Assembly: GCF_003286085.1 (NCBI RefSeq)
Contig: NW_020825367.1
Span: 310,001-374,000 of the forward strand
Source of the DNA: Drosophila persimilis
Taxonomy: Eukaryota; Arthropoda; Insecta; Diptera; Drosophilidae
DNA length: 64,000 nt
Reading direction: 5' to 3'
The notes beneath the pieces are model-generated. The model did no database searches and was not told the origin of the DNA. It saw only the letters and a list, made by a program, of their open reading frames with translations. A program made the position numbers and the translations under genes. This document shows, piece after piece, positions 1 to 13,190 of this stretch (position 1 is its first letter; each line of letters begins with the position of its first letter).

Positions 1-3000
1 GCGGCCCAAAGGCTAGCCTTTCTTACTTGTTTTGCAGTTGCTGGTTGCTGTTTTTGTAGTTAAGTGCACTTGAGAGCGCTTTAAGCTTGGAGGCCAAGCG
101 ATAAGGACACGCAACTTGCACTCGAACTGAAGTCATCCCTTGCCTCCACTCATGGAACCCCTCCAGCCGCGTCCTTTTGCAGAACTTCCCTTGCATGCTT
201 TTGTGCACCGTGACGTATGAGCAATGTTGGGGTTTCGCTTACGCTTTATCATACGCACCATGCGCCCGTGCCCCGTGCCGCGTGCCGCGTGCCCGAACCC
301 GAGCCCGGAGAATATGTTTGTGTTGTCTGAGCAGTGGATGGGTGGGCGATGAAGCGGGGGGGGGATGAAATAGTGCAAGAGTTTCCAAGTCATCATCGTC
401 CCGGCTCCACTTGAAGGTCGTCTAAGTAAGTTCCCCGAGTCTGTCAAAAAGCATTCTAAAGATTCTTCCTGGCTCTCTTGGGCTTAAAGTATTTCTAGCT
501 TTTGTGTGGCCAAAAAGGGAGAGAGATAAGACTTTTGGGCATTTTATGGTTATGGGGCAGGTTAAGGAGGAAACATCTTTAAGATTTCGAACAAATGAAG
601 GCAAGAAGTTTGTCTGTTGTTGATACATACAGAGAGAGATAGCTCTCTTGGACGGACACTTACGGTTCAAATATGTTTTCGTTTAGAGAGAGAAAGATAT
701 GTGCCTGAGGGAAGTGTTGTAACCATATCTATCCATTTATCCACACTATGTAAGCATTGAAGGCCTGAAGAGATACAAGAAATACGAATCGAACTAACCT
801 TAGAAATTGCCTAAAATTTCCCGATAGTACTCCCGTATTCTAGACATAGGCGATCTCCCCATCCATCATCATCATTCACAATACAAAATTCCTTCAACAC
901 TTGCAACCATTTCCTGACCAACCGACCGACCGACCGACCCCCATCATATATCATTCGACGACAAATGCGCTGTGTGATGGGGCTGGGGCCGTGACAGACT
1001 CTCGGTTCACAAGTTGAAGAGGTTAAGAATGAAGTACCACCATCCCAACAGTAGTAGTACCTTCTTCCCTTTTCAAGGCATTTCAATGCGTGCCAAACAC
1101 TTGAGAGGCCCCAACCCGGTGACTGAATGGGCCGTGCTTCCACAGTCGCGTCGAGTCGAGTCGAGTGTCTAAATGTCACGTTTAAATTTATGTTGCAACA
1201 ACAATAACACACACACACACTCACACACACATATATAGAGGGGGGGTGGGGGGTTTTAGGACCCCACGAGAAAAATATGCAGCGTAAACAAAAACAGTTA
1301 TGACAACAATGGAGGCAACAGAAAAGCAAAGAACTATGACAACCCTACAACAACAATTACTGAAACAACACAGAAGGCAAAATGTTGCCGTGTGTCAAAT
1401 GGAGGGGCAGAGAGTAATGTAGATGGGGTGGGAGGGGCGAGAGAATGAGATGCGGGTGCAACTGTCACCAAAACAATGTTAACCAAAATGGTAAAAATGA
1501 AACAAAAAAATATTAGAGTCGGAAAACCTAGGAGAAAAAATATTTTCCCAACAAAAAGGATGAAAAATAAAAAATTAAAAAAAAATGATTGGAATACATT
1601 AGAAATTGTCTCTCTTTTGTGGGGGAGTACAGACTAGGGCGAGGGGGTTCTGTTATGGGAATAAAAATGGGAAAAAAGAGATACGAGAAGTGGAAAATAA
1701 CTCTGATTAGAAATTGCTTTGATAACATACAGTATTCCTGGAGGATGTTGATTGAAAATAAATTTGTAGCTCAAATTTGATACAGCTTTGGAAAATTCTC
1801 GCAATGCGGCAAGCTTTTCCTCAATTACTGTACAGTTTTCCCCTCAGATCCCCCCTTTCCAGAACATATTTAATGATTTTAAACTTAAAACTTTCCCCAC
1901 ATTCATATCAAATGTTAGGTCCCTGCTCGCTTCCGACATTTTCCTAGAATATTTCTTAATTTTCGAACAATTTTCTGCACAATTGCGTCGTATCCATAAG
2001 TATCAAGTGTCCAGCATTTTAAGAGGGACCAGAACCAGCAAGAGGACGAGGACCAGACCTCGCCTCACCCCCCATCAGCCATTAGCCTTATGTTTATATC
2101 ATTAACAAAGTTATACGAAATTAAACTACTCTAATTATTTTTCCGTTTTTGGCTTTTTTTCTAGTACTTTTTGGGGAGGAGATGAGTGTGCACAAGGAGC
2201 GACAGGCCACAGACGAAGCTGTAGGAGAGCGTAGAAGAGGGAGAGGGAACTTAACGAGAGTAGAAGAGCGTGAGTGAGCGGCAGGCATGCCGCTCTGCCT
2301 TAGATTTGGTGCGAGAGGAGGGAGTGGGATAGCCATCTCATTGTGGCTTGCTGTCATGGAAAGCGATGGAAGGAGACAGTGGCGGGGTCATAGTGCGTTT
2401 TACATGCGAATGTTGCCTTAACACAGATAGAACAACAGAACAGCTAAAACACACACACACCTACACAACAATAGCAGCAGCAGCAACAGCAGCAGAAGCA
2501 GAAGCAGAAGCAGAAGCAGAGACAACGTTTGTGTGGTTCTTGTTGTTCTCCTTGTTCCTCCATTATTATTTCTGCTGCTTTGTTCTTGTTCTTGTTCTCC
2601 CTGTTGCTGCTGCCCTTGTTATGCTACAGTAGGGTATGATGATTTAGACTAAATGTTTGCATCTCATATCTGAAAACATTCCTTCGGTTTGGAATCTAAA
2701 AATATTCACGGATCATAGGCAGCGAAACCGATCACTACACCGTGGGTTTGCAAGGGTATCACAGTCCTCGATACACGAAGCTACCTTTCCTGTTCTGCTC
2801 CCTGGCTCTGCCTCTGCTTGCGTTTCAAAGAGCATTGCATTGTTGTTGGCATACTCGTATTATTTTGCACGCTCGTTGCCATTGCATAGCAGCAGCAGCA
2901 ACAACAACGGTAAACCGCAATGAGAAAAAATGTTTTCATATTTATTTGCCGCTCTCTGGGCCTCTGCTCTGCTCTGCCTGTCTCCTCTCTCTGTCTCTCC

Positions 3001-6000
3001 CTCCACTCGCATAACTCTACTCAAGTATGCAACTTTATCATTTTGATTTAAATGTTTTGCTGTTGCTGTTGCTGCTCTTGTCTGCCGCATTGTGACATGC
3101 ATGTGCCTCTGCAGGAGGGGGCGGCAGGGGACTGTTCTGAGTGAAGAGTGAGTCAAAGAGAGGGGCGGAGTGGAGGGGGAGAGTGATGTGAGGAGTAGGC
3201 GACAAACAGTAAAAATTGCATTGTTGTTTCGTTGTTTAGGGTTGCCAGCTTATTCAGCGCGGCGTTTGCGTGATTTTATGAAAAGATTGTTCTTTCTTTT
3301 GTTGTTTCCCGGCTGGAATATTGTAAATAAAAAGAAATTATAAATGGCAGAAAGGCAGAATGGAGCGAGAGTGGCTGAATGGAGGGAGGGAAGGCATGAA
3401 AGCAAAGAGAATTATTGGCTAACCAAGCTCTACAAAATGTGTGTGGGTCGGCGGGAGGCTTGATGAACTGTGATAAGAAAGAGAGAGAGAGAGAGACAGA
3501 GAGAGGTGCGATACGAGTATTGTTGATAAGTTTCGGTATTCCATTAGAAAATACCAAGTGTAAGAACGGAGCTCTTGAAAGTTTTCGGCTTTCATTTAGC
3601 AAGGAACATTCCCTTTGAAATACCATTCTCCCCCACTAATTGGCTTTACTCTCGGCCGCCCTTTGGCACTGAATAAATTAAGGGATTTTTGTAAATACAA
3701 CTCTGACAGGCCGGATCCGCACCCCACCCATCCGCAGGGTGTGTGTGCCTCTGTGTGAAGTGCAAAAATTAATTTGATTAAGTAATTTCACATGTCATGC
3801 CACATATAATTTATGGTTTGCTTATATTTTGAGTTAATTTCACGCTTTTTTCTGCCCTGCATTTTATTTCCCCGCTTCCATTTGCATCGTTTTTCCTGTC
3901 ACACGCGCTTGTTTGTGCGCGGCTTTCAAATTGTTTTGATGCTCCGCTGACTCGTTCTACGAATGTGGAAAATTTCTCGCCGTCAACAACAATTTTCCCC
4001 GTTTTTTTCGCTTTTCCCTGCATGTTTTTCCTCGGTGAATGTTTACGATATTAATTTGTAAAAATAGAATGGCATAAAATAAAAAATAGATGCGGAGCGT
4101 GCGAAAAAATGTTGCAGGAAAGTGTAAATATTTTTGTTAGATATTAAGCCGAGGAGATTGGAAATGAGATTTATCTAATTAAGCCAGCTACTGTAATTAG
4201 TGTTCGCAGGTTAATTATGTGTGGGCCACAAAAAGTCGTGGAAAACATGAAAAAAACATCTAAGAAAAGCATTAAATATGGTAAACATGTCTCCTCTTTA
4301 AAGCAGATATATCCTTGGAGTTCATGTACAAGAAATGTAGCCTGCTTTTTGGCTACCCGCTGAAGTCCAAATTAAATCATTTTCGTATCGGATTCTGGTC
4401 TAGCAGAAATCTGAACAAAAACTATTAAAAATATACTTTGTTTGCTGTTTAAGTGTGCAAAAACTATAGATGGCTGTCCGTGTGCTGTCCATATCCTGGC
4501 ACGCAGAGCACCAGATCCAGCGGCCAGCGGCCAGCTCCCAGCCCCCGGCCCCCAGGTCCTAGACGATAATAATGAAATACGAACAATGCGCACATTCAAG
4601 TGATTAGCCTTGGCAATAACAAGTTTACTTGTTAGTCGGGTGCATCATGTTTGTCAGCAGTTTCGGAAACCATTTTCAGAACCGAACCCTTCCCCTCTCC
4701 TCCACTTACCCTTTGGGGCCTCGGACCTGACCGGGGCGGACATAAATTTCCAGTCATTTATCCGGGAATGGGCGCACTGCCAAAGTGAGCAGCAAACAAA
4801 CAAAATGAGTGGCCATTTAGTTTAGTCTAGAGTTAGGGACTGGACTACTACTCGTATCCACTGACAGCATTGTTTACGGCCAGACAACTTTGTCAGCCAA
4901 AGTGTCTGCTCTATCAGTCGTCCAACGAGGAGTACTTTATGCAATTAACTAATTCGATGTGCCATGTTTTTGCTACCCCCTGACCATTCCCTCGCCCCTC
5001 CTCTCCTCCAGGATGAAAACAATTGCAGGAACAAACAGGGAAACAAAAGAAGGTTCGTTCTTTTGGTTCGTTCTCAATGAAATTTATGTTGTCTGGGGTC
5101 AGGGCATGGCGTGAAGCCGAAGGAATGCAATCCAATTGAGCTTAAGGGAAAGTTTAAATTAAAAGAGAGCGACCCCGCGGAAGATTGAACGAAAGAGAAC
5201 GATTGAACGAACCAGATTGAACAAAAGAGAAAAAATGCAAGCAGTGTGGATATAAGAGCGCCCAGGAACGATGAAGAGAGTCGCTAAGGGAGGCGGAATG
5301 CAGTGGAAATGAAACACAGAAGCACTGAGCCTGAGCCAGCGTCCTCTCTTACTGGAAGCTAAGCTCTTCTTAAAAGAGTTTTGTGTCTCGCTCTTGGCCC
5401 CAAAGTTGATTCAATTAAAAAAGCAACAAATGAAATGACAAACTGCAGACTACCCATCAGACGCACCCCCTGCCTGTTCGCCGTCTCTCTTCCACCGTGG
5501 AGTGGCAGCACGTTTAATTGAAAATGCATTTGCTATTTGCCAGAGCCTCAGCTTCGCTTCGGCTACGGCTACGGCTACGGTCCTGAGCTCCAGAGCCGTC
5601 TCGTGTCGATTCATTGCCATTTGCTAAATTTGTGCTGCCTACTTTCAGGCGGAGGCGTTTAATTCACACGCAACAAGTACAGTTGCGGCAAGCGATTTGC
5701 GCCCGAGTGCTGCTCAAGTGTTAAAACTGGGCTAGAGGCAGGGGTAGGGGAGTGAGTGCGTGTTTGTTCATGTCGTTAACAGCATGTCTGCTAGCGTGCC
5801 TAGTCAAACCAAACCCCGAATCCATTGTCAACTTTAAAAGCAAACTTAAAGAGAAGAACAGTCTTTTTAGGGGAAGTACTCGCAGATTAACTTTAGGGGA
5901 ACCAACTGGAAGAAAGTTTCACTTTTAAGGCAAACAACTAATAGTCTGCTGTAATTAAATAGGATTTAGCTTTTACTTTTGTTTCGCAGTGAGTTGGTTG

Positions 6001-7784
6001 CTCAACACTGGAAGGCAACTGGAAGGGAGGCATGGACGAAGCCCCAAAGGTAAGGAATGTTGGCGTTGACGAGCTCTGCTACTTCGCTTAATGTAAATTG
6101 AAGAATATTTGGAGTTTCTTCACCGCTCATCCTTTTATTCTTTGTGTTCTAAGCTCTTAAAGCTAGTGTCCAACACTGGAATCAAATCAATCAATCAATC
6201 AAGATTATATAATAGTTTGAAGCACTTTAACATCTGATTGAGAATGGATAGGGAACATTGGGGAACACCCCATTCATAGCAGTGTACAACACTGGAAAGC
6301 TTAAATTAATGATGATTAACAAGTTTGATAACCTTTTTAAACAAGATTTAATATTCTAAGGTGAAAGATCTCCCAGAAGTCTCTACAACGTTCCCTGGAA
6401 AATCTCCTGTCCATGTCAGGCCAAACCCCGTCCCCCCCTGTGCTGTCCATGCCTAGCCTCCTCCGATGACAGTTGATGATTATTAAAACAAAACCCGAAA
6501 TTAGCTTGTGATAGGTGTGAAATGTCTGCAACGGAAATGAGGTTTCGTTCTGATTTACGTAGGCAGCAAATGCTGCCGCAGGAGTCAGTGCAGGGGACAT
6601 GGAGACTGCATGCACATACCGTACTCGTGCATATGAAGGACATTAACAATTGCCGGCGCTGCCTACCAGTTCCGTTATGGACCTGCAACACAGACACACG
6701 CACACACACACACACACGCAGGAGAGAACAGAGCACAGAGGACAGAGCACGCTGAGATACTCGCACTCGTGCCCGTGCCCCCAACTGTGTGTGGAGGGGA
6801 GTGGCATTTGGAAACTTGACACGCATATTTAGTGGCAACAACAAACCTAATTACGCATGTCCAAGAGCGACCAGCGACCAGCGACGAGCAACGACCACTG
6901 CAGTGGAGTACACTCCCCACCCCCCCGTTCCCCGCATAGCCGTGCATTTATGACTGGGGCGTAATAATGGTATGGCTTGGCCAGGGTCTTCATTTCAAAT
7001 ATATGTTTAGCCAGTGTCAGTCCTGCCCCCGCCCCCCCCCCTGGATGGAGTCCTCCTAGTCCTGCCCCCTTTGCATTTCGATAAGAATAAGTGAAGCAGA
7101 AGGTAAATGGAGTTGGGCATTATTCATGATTTCAGACGCTTTGAACAAGATCGAGGTCTGAAGAACTAATAACATAACATAACTAGGGTATCGACATGAT
7201 TAATGAAATGTTCATGAGAACAGTTCTTTGAGCTGATCCTCCCTTACTCCTTACTCCTTTCCCCCAGTTTGAGACAGCTAAAGAACTCCCTAGTTGTATA
7301 ATATTCCATTGATATCTGATTTCGGTTAAATCCTCCACTAAAAGCCTCTTTCTTCAACTAAGATCTGCATCTGTGGCCCCTTAAGAGTACATATTTAGCT
7401 GTTATATTGTTCAGCAAACATTGTTCACTTCTGACCAAAAAGCCACGAGCCTCTGTTTGTTGCAACAACATTTGTCATCAGCAGGGATTGCTCGTTCCCC
7501 GGAGGGGGGGCGTTGGCGTTGGAGTAAGTTGGTTGTTGCTCCGAACAGATTTTATGATTGCATCTGATCCCGCTGCCAAATGCCGGTTTCCACAGACATA
7601 AGCTATTCCCTCTGTGGTGGAGTGGAGCTCGCTCTGTGCTCTCTAAATGTGTGTATCTGTGTCTGTGTGGGAAAGTATCTCTCTGCGTGTGTATCAGTGT
7701 GGTAGCTAAATTAGCTGTGATTAGACCTAATAGAGCCTCCAGTGTATGGAACGTATTGGGCCTGGGGATGACTGCACTGCTCCT
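1..7784. other. Non-coding, no gene seen
   Basis: I find no open frame here with a domain, coding-like codon use or plausible splice sites. The longer frames are driven by CA/TG and CAG runs. It contains (CA)n near 1207-1230, a CAG/AAGCAG run near 2470-2520, (GA)n near 3480-3495, a TCAA run near 6185-6200, (CA)n near 6703-6718 and a C-run at about 7031-7041. The DNA looks like ordinary Drosophila intergenic or long-intron sequence. Confidence 0.7.
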
Positions 7785-7926
7785 CGCTGCTTGGTCGCTG
7801 CTTGGTCGCTGCTTGGTCGCTGCTTGGTCGCTGCTTGGTCGCTGCTTGGTCGCTGCTTGGTCGCTGCTTGGACGCTGCTTGGTCGCTGCTTGGTACCTGC
7901 TTGGTCGCTGCTTCCTGGTCGCTGCT
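7785..7926. repeat. 11-bp minisatellite (CGCTGCTTGGT)n
   Basis: About twelve tandem copies of an 11-bp unit, CGCTGCTTGGT. The central copies are near-perfect and the 3' end carries substitutions (GACGCT, GTACCT). Because 11 is not a multiple of 3, all frames cycle through the same repeating peptide, which explains the low-complexity frames seen on both strands. There are no unique spacers, so it is not a CRISPR-like array. Confidence 0.9.
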
Positions 7927-10270
7927 AGTGCGGCAGCTGAAATTGTTGGATTGGCTTTGCAGGCGTCTGTAGAAGGCAGTCCAGCTGTCCATGCAGCAAA
8001 TCATATTTAAAAATCAGAGATGGATGGGATGGGATGGTATGTTCTAGTGGGTGAACCATTAGCCATGATTAAGATTCCATTTGAGGCCATTTGATGACTG
8101 ATTTAATGAATGATTCGACTCAGTCAGTGGCTTATAGATGCAACTTCAAAAATGAACTAAGTTTTGGTTTGGATTGGGCAATAAATTCTATAAAATTTGT
8201 ATAATCTTCCACTAAGAGACCCTTACAGACTCTGTCTTTCTCCCTCTGTCTCTCGCTGTCTCTATCTTTCCCCCACACTTACATATGTAAACAAATTCAT
8301 GAGAGGCAAATTACAAGAGAACTATACATGCATCGTATCGTCCATCACAAGTCCCTGAACCGACCACAACCGAATCAGCTGTCATTCCAAGCCAGGCCCA
8401 CATCCTGGGCCCCGCACTGTAGCCCCTGCCCCTGCCCCTGCCCCTACCCCCGACCCCGAAAACACTTGTCAATGCGGACTATTCATAGTTCTCGCCTGCT
8501 GTTGTCCGACGAGGGACATGCATAAAATTGACCAGGATTTCGCCCTGACAAGACATCACGAGGCCTGAGGAGGGGCGACATACACTCATACACACTCGTG
8601 CATACCCGCACATACATATGTACAAATGTCATCAAATAACTAAGCTACGCCTATGCGTATGCAACAAATTTGGGATTACAGTGCAGCGTGGGGGGGGGGG
8701 GGGCTGCACCCACCCACCGCCCTTGTGGGCTGGCACTGCAGCTGGGAAAACTAATTTTTTGTAATTAAATTTATTGACTTGTTTAAGTTAATTTAGCTGC
8801 CAAGTGGTTCGGTCGTAGGACATTTCATTTGATTTGCCACAAAGCCAATCAAAAATTAAGAGCTGTAGAGTAGTGTGTGGTGTGTGCTTAGCCGAATCAA
8901 TTTCCGCATCCCCCCAAAACACAGCCAGACAGACAGACACTGGGGAAAAATCCTATTACCGAGAGTTTTAGGCCAATTATTGGGTATTTGTTGAATGAAT
9001 AGAAGCGATAGATAGAACGTGTGTGCGTTTGGTGTGGGGCCTGGAATTATACCCTGGAAGGAGCCATGGAGAGAGCGCAGAATAATCGAATCTGTAGAGT
9101 ACACATCCTCTTGATCGGTTGGGCCAGTGCAGGGATCCCCAACCCACCTTTCTGGTTAAAATTTAGCATTTCCTCAAGCCCAAACCCAGCCCCAAGTTGT
9201 TTGTTTAGTTGTTGACTGGAGCGACAAAAATAATGAAATGTTTGTTTGATCGGCGGACGGAAGGGATGGGGGAGGGAGGGGGCTTCCGTTTGATTGATTT
9301 TTCATCGAGCTGACTAATAACTTTTGTACGTTGGCAAAAACACAGACCAGAAGACCAGTGGCCCAGTGGAGCAGTGGAGCAGCAAAGGCAAAGGGCCAAA
9401 CAAACCAACAAATAGGCAAACAATAGGTGGGTGCAACAGCGACCCGACCCGATTCGACACGACCCGTACAGGACACACACACACACAGGAAATTGTTGCA
9501 TTGAGTTGGGCGAATGGCCATATTATGTAAATCACTGCCATTGACAGCCGCCGCCACAACACTAGCAACACTTGCAACCACCACACAACAGCAACAGCAA
9601 CAGAAATGTGTCTGTGTGTGTGTGTGTGTGTGTTGGTGTTGGTGGAAAACCCGAAAACCACTTTGGGCCCCCAACTTATTTGTGGCTAACAAATTTGCAT
9701 GCATTGATGCATCATCATCGCTGCCTGAAAGAGAGTTTATATAACTATATACATATATGTATCTCTATGTGTGTGTGTGTGTGTGTTTGGGCCACTTTTT
9801 GGCTAAGTTTTGCCCTCTTTTTGTGTCGAGTGTTTGCCGCAAGGACAACACGACCGTTAGATAGAGGAGCGAGAGAGGGAGGGAAAGACTTTGACTGCGA
9901 CTCAGCTCTTTCGCAAATCAATTGAAGTCGATTGTGGGATGGGGGTGTGTGTGGGGGGGGCAGGGGGTTGGAGGTTGTGTCGGCCAGTCCACTCAATGTG
10001 TCAGCTGGAATGTCAATTTGCATTGGCCAGGACTCAGCCAGAGAACAGGACACGACGGGACAGGACGAACAGGACAGGGTATCCATAGCCTTTAAGCGTA
10101 ATAAAATGTACAAATTCGATTCGTTTTTTTGGCCCAACGTTTACGGAGTGATTGGGAAGGAATTTATAGACCGTAGGGGATTAAAAACAGACAAAAAATA
10201 AAGAAATTAAACAAAACAAGCAGAAGAGAAGGAAAGATTGAAGGAAGGGCAGATGGAAAGTTCAGGAAAA
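7927..10270. other. Non-coding with microsatellites and a G14 run
   Basis: No gene is supported. The stretch holds a CCTGCC-rich patch near 8424-8455, a run of 14 G at 8690-8703, (CA)n near 9475-9487, CAG/CAA near 9590-9602, (TG)n near 9608-9632 and 9768-9787, and a G-run near 9951-9960. The frames of 100-176 codons here are Cys/Val/His/Thr low-complexity products of these runs. Confidence 0.7.
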
Positions 10271-10292
10271 GATTTCACTCTATAGTTCGATA

Positions 10293-10368
10293 ATCGCGAT
10301 GATTACTGATCAGTGATAACATTTTGAAAGCGATAAGTTATCGTTTTTTGCATATAATCATTCGCGAT
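10293..10368. repeat. Imperfect inverted repeat with internal palindrome
   Basis: The arms ATCGCGATGATTA (10293-10305) and TAATCATTCGCGAT (10355-10368) are complementary except for one extra base. Between them lies the odd palindrome CGATAA-G-TTATCG (10331-10343), and a related AACGATAACTTGC follows near 10380-10392. This could be a small foldback or MITE remnant, or a chance AT-rich structure. Confidence 0.55.
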
Positions 10369-10479
10369 ACATTTACCAAACGATAACTTGCAGATTCTAA
10401 AATTCATTTCCATCCAACAAAAGATTCAATATACATACAATAGAATGGAATAGAATATATATAAACCCTGTTGTAGATG

Positions 10480-10610
10480 CGACTTCTGTTCTCCAGATCA
10501 ATGATGAATCCGGCTCGAAGGACCGAATTCTGATGGTGATGCTGAGCTGAGACTTGAACCCAGATTGGTAGCTCTTATAATCTAAGCTCTCATTACTCTA
10601 CGTGTCCTTT
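10480..10610 (-). mobile_element. Degenerate fragment of obscura-type interspersed repeat
   Basis: Read on the minus strand, the segment contains a GAGAGCTTAGATTATAAGAG-like block followed by CTACCAAT. This parallels the block AGACTATAAGAGCTACAGAT in the longer element at 13.2-14.3 kb. Conservation is poor and no ends are visible, so the boundaries are approximate. Confidence 0.4.
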
Positions 10611-13190
10611 TTTCGCAAGAGGCCTCCTTCCAGTGGACTATATTGCCTATGGGATGGGCGCCTATCGATCAATAATCGTCATCGCTAAACCGAAAGCGAG
10701 AGCTAACCTAATTGTCTAGAGAGAATACACCTTGAGACGTCGATCCCTGAATAGCCTGGCCCAATATTCGCCCTGAACACAATCCCCACACACAAATCGA
10801 GTCCCACTTCAAAGAACCGACAAATCGGACCAATCGAGTGCATTCACTGGCTCCGATTACATTCGACATTCGCATGAAGAAGCCACACAGACATTCGACG
10901 TTCGAGTGCCAGGTCCTTGGGCCGATCATTTTACACAAAATTTGGCGTGTCAACATTGCGGCTGTCGTTTTTGTTTTCTCGTCTTTTTGCGGGTGGGAAA
11001 GAGAACTCGGATTTGTGGGCCACTCTTTGCATTGAGCCAAAAGTGTTGCCTCATTAAGCCACTTTTCACAGAACGCACACAAACATATGTAGGGGGGAAA
11101 ACCACTGCAAACACACACGGACACGCACACGGATACATTCGGGGACACATCCATTGAATGCCACATGAAGGGGACCGGATTGGGACGGGACACAGCCCAA
11201 TCGGTTCTCATCCTCGGCTATCAATAGGTATTTGGGGTCTAATTACAAAACACAAATGCACTATAATTTCGAAAACCCAAAAAGCTTCCTGCCCCCTGCC
11301 CCCTACCCCCTGCCGTCTGCCACTCTCTGCCCCGCACTGTTCCCCTATTCATGGATGATTTCGTAATTTAAACGGCAATCACCTCTTGGCCCAAACCCCG
11401 TCGCAGAGAGCAGAACAGACCCGACACCCCCGCCATATGTCAACAGGCAACAAACAAACTTCTGTCAGCAAAATCATGCAAAATGTGACACTGCGAGAAG
11501 GATATTGTGGGGAGGATGGAACGGGTGAGGTGGGGCGGGGTGGCATATCGAGTGACTGCTGGAATGCCAGTGCTGGAACAATGTATCCTCCTGCCAGTGC
11601 CACATGCCACATGCCATTGCGTACCATTCAAAGTTTATTGATTCGGATTGAAAAGCTGACACTTGCACATATTTCACGCACACACAAGTTTTGCGCTTTT
11701 TTTCGGTGAATAGTGTGGCTTAGAGAGCACCGAGGGGGGTCTCAGGGGCTGTCAGGGGCTGTCAGGGGTTGGCTAAGGTTAATAGTTCATTGATAAGACC
11801 ATTGGATTCATTGAGTTTCAGATAAGCCATCCCTGATCTGGCACATACGAGCATGTGTAATCCCCAATAATTGGGACTTTCAAGTGAGGAAAGAAGAGCT
11901 ATTCAAGTGCTAAAAGGCTAAAGGGTTTTCCGGGGGTCCTTTCAGAAGAAGAATCAATAAAGGGAGCCATTATCATTATCATCCTCTTCCATCACCACAA
12001 TCCCCAGCAACTCCATTAAGTGCCTTAGCCCACTCAGATATGTAAATTCGCAACCAATATTCCCACTTATTGCAGCTACTTATAATTTCACTTTCTTTGC
12101 CGTTTCCCTGCTCCTGGGAAATACCTCTTCATACAGAAAGAAAAGAAGGCGAGAGAGAAAATTAAGAAAGAAATCATCTAAGGGAAATGCAATCTGTAAG
12201 CGATGCTGCCTGATTGGGTTTGTCTGCTTTCATTATGACCTTGGGATGGCTTCCTTAGCAACCGACTTCCGCCCCCCACCCCCCGACTCTCTGGGGCAAT
12301 CACACAGACCATTTAACTTTAACGACAGAATAACGAAACGAAAGAGGACACCAGACGCACGAGAAGGACCAAGGACTGGGGGGACTGGGGGGCCTAGGCC
12401 CACTGGGCAAAGTTCTTTCCCTCATTACAATTATATTTGCAAAAGTTTTTCTCGACTTTTCGCAGATGTTCCATTTCCGACTTGTTGCGGCCGCGGTTTA
12501 TATCCCACCCCCAAAAACGAAATACATAAAAGATATTGTGTATTATTCATACGATTATTTGTTTATCAAAGTAAATCGAACTTTGGATGAGAATCGGATA
12601 AACTGGGTGATCGATTTTGAAACAGGAATCACTTTGGAAAGATTCAGGAGAATATTTATGGCTCCTGGCTCCCCCTCCTGACCTCCGAGACAGCAACAAA
12701 TTGTTTTTCACAGCAGAAGGCAGTGCGGGCTAAAAGGCTAAAAGGCCAAAAGCCAGTTTGCATTTAGCTTTTGTTTAAAAATTGACTTTCTTTAGAAAAT
12801 TCCAATGAATAGCAAGCTGTGGGTGTGCTTTTTTTTTTTAATCTATTTATATTTTGTTGTGGTTTTTGCTCTTCGCAACCAATTTATACGACTACATCAC
12901 AAGAACTGGAAAAAACTTTAGGAATTATTGGTGTTTTAGAAGCCGCAAGTGTGAGAGGATCTGCCCTGGAATGGGCTAATCTCTTAGGGGGCCTTGAAAA
13001 CCATTTTTAAAGGAATTTTACGTCGTTCTTAGATTCAAATTTTACATCTCACACTGGCGGCTCTCTTTGGAACTACTAGTGCAACAGAACTTGGCGCAGG
13101 ACATGAATTTTAATCCCCAATGGCTCCAAACTTGGCTTGGATCCGCCAGCGCCCTCTGCTGTTCGTGCACTGCCGGAAGTCGTCACTGCA
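10611..13190. other. Non-coding, no gene seen
   Basis: No coding signal. Notable content is a CCCCTGCC patch near 11288-11312, a near-duplicate GGGGCTGTCA pair at about 11740-11765, and T-runs near 12828. Frames in this stretch lack codon bias and recognisable domains. Confidence 0.65.

Noticed and set aside
811..1329. 172-codon minus frame
   Set aside because: Cys/Val/His composition driven by CA repeats; no domain, no codon bias.
7785..7926. CRISPR-like array
   Set aside because: Directly abutting 11-bp units without spacers in a eukaryotic genome.
10535..10615. tRNA-like sequence on the minus strand (good T-arm CTGGG-TTCAAGT-CTCAG)
   Set aside because: No matching 7-bp acceptor stem and no proper anticodon loop with T33. 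The same block resembles part of the degenerate repeat at 13.2-14.3 kb.
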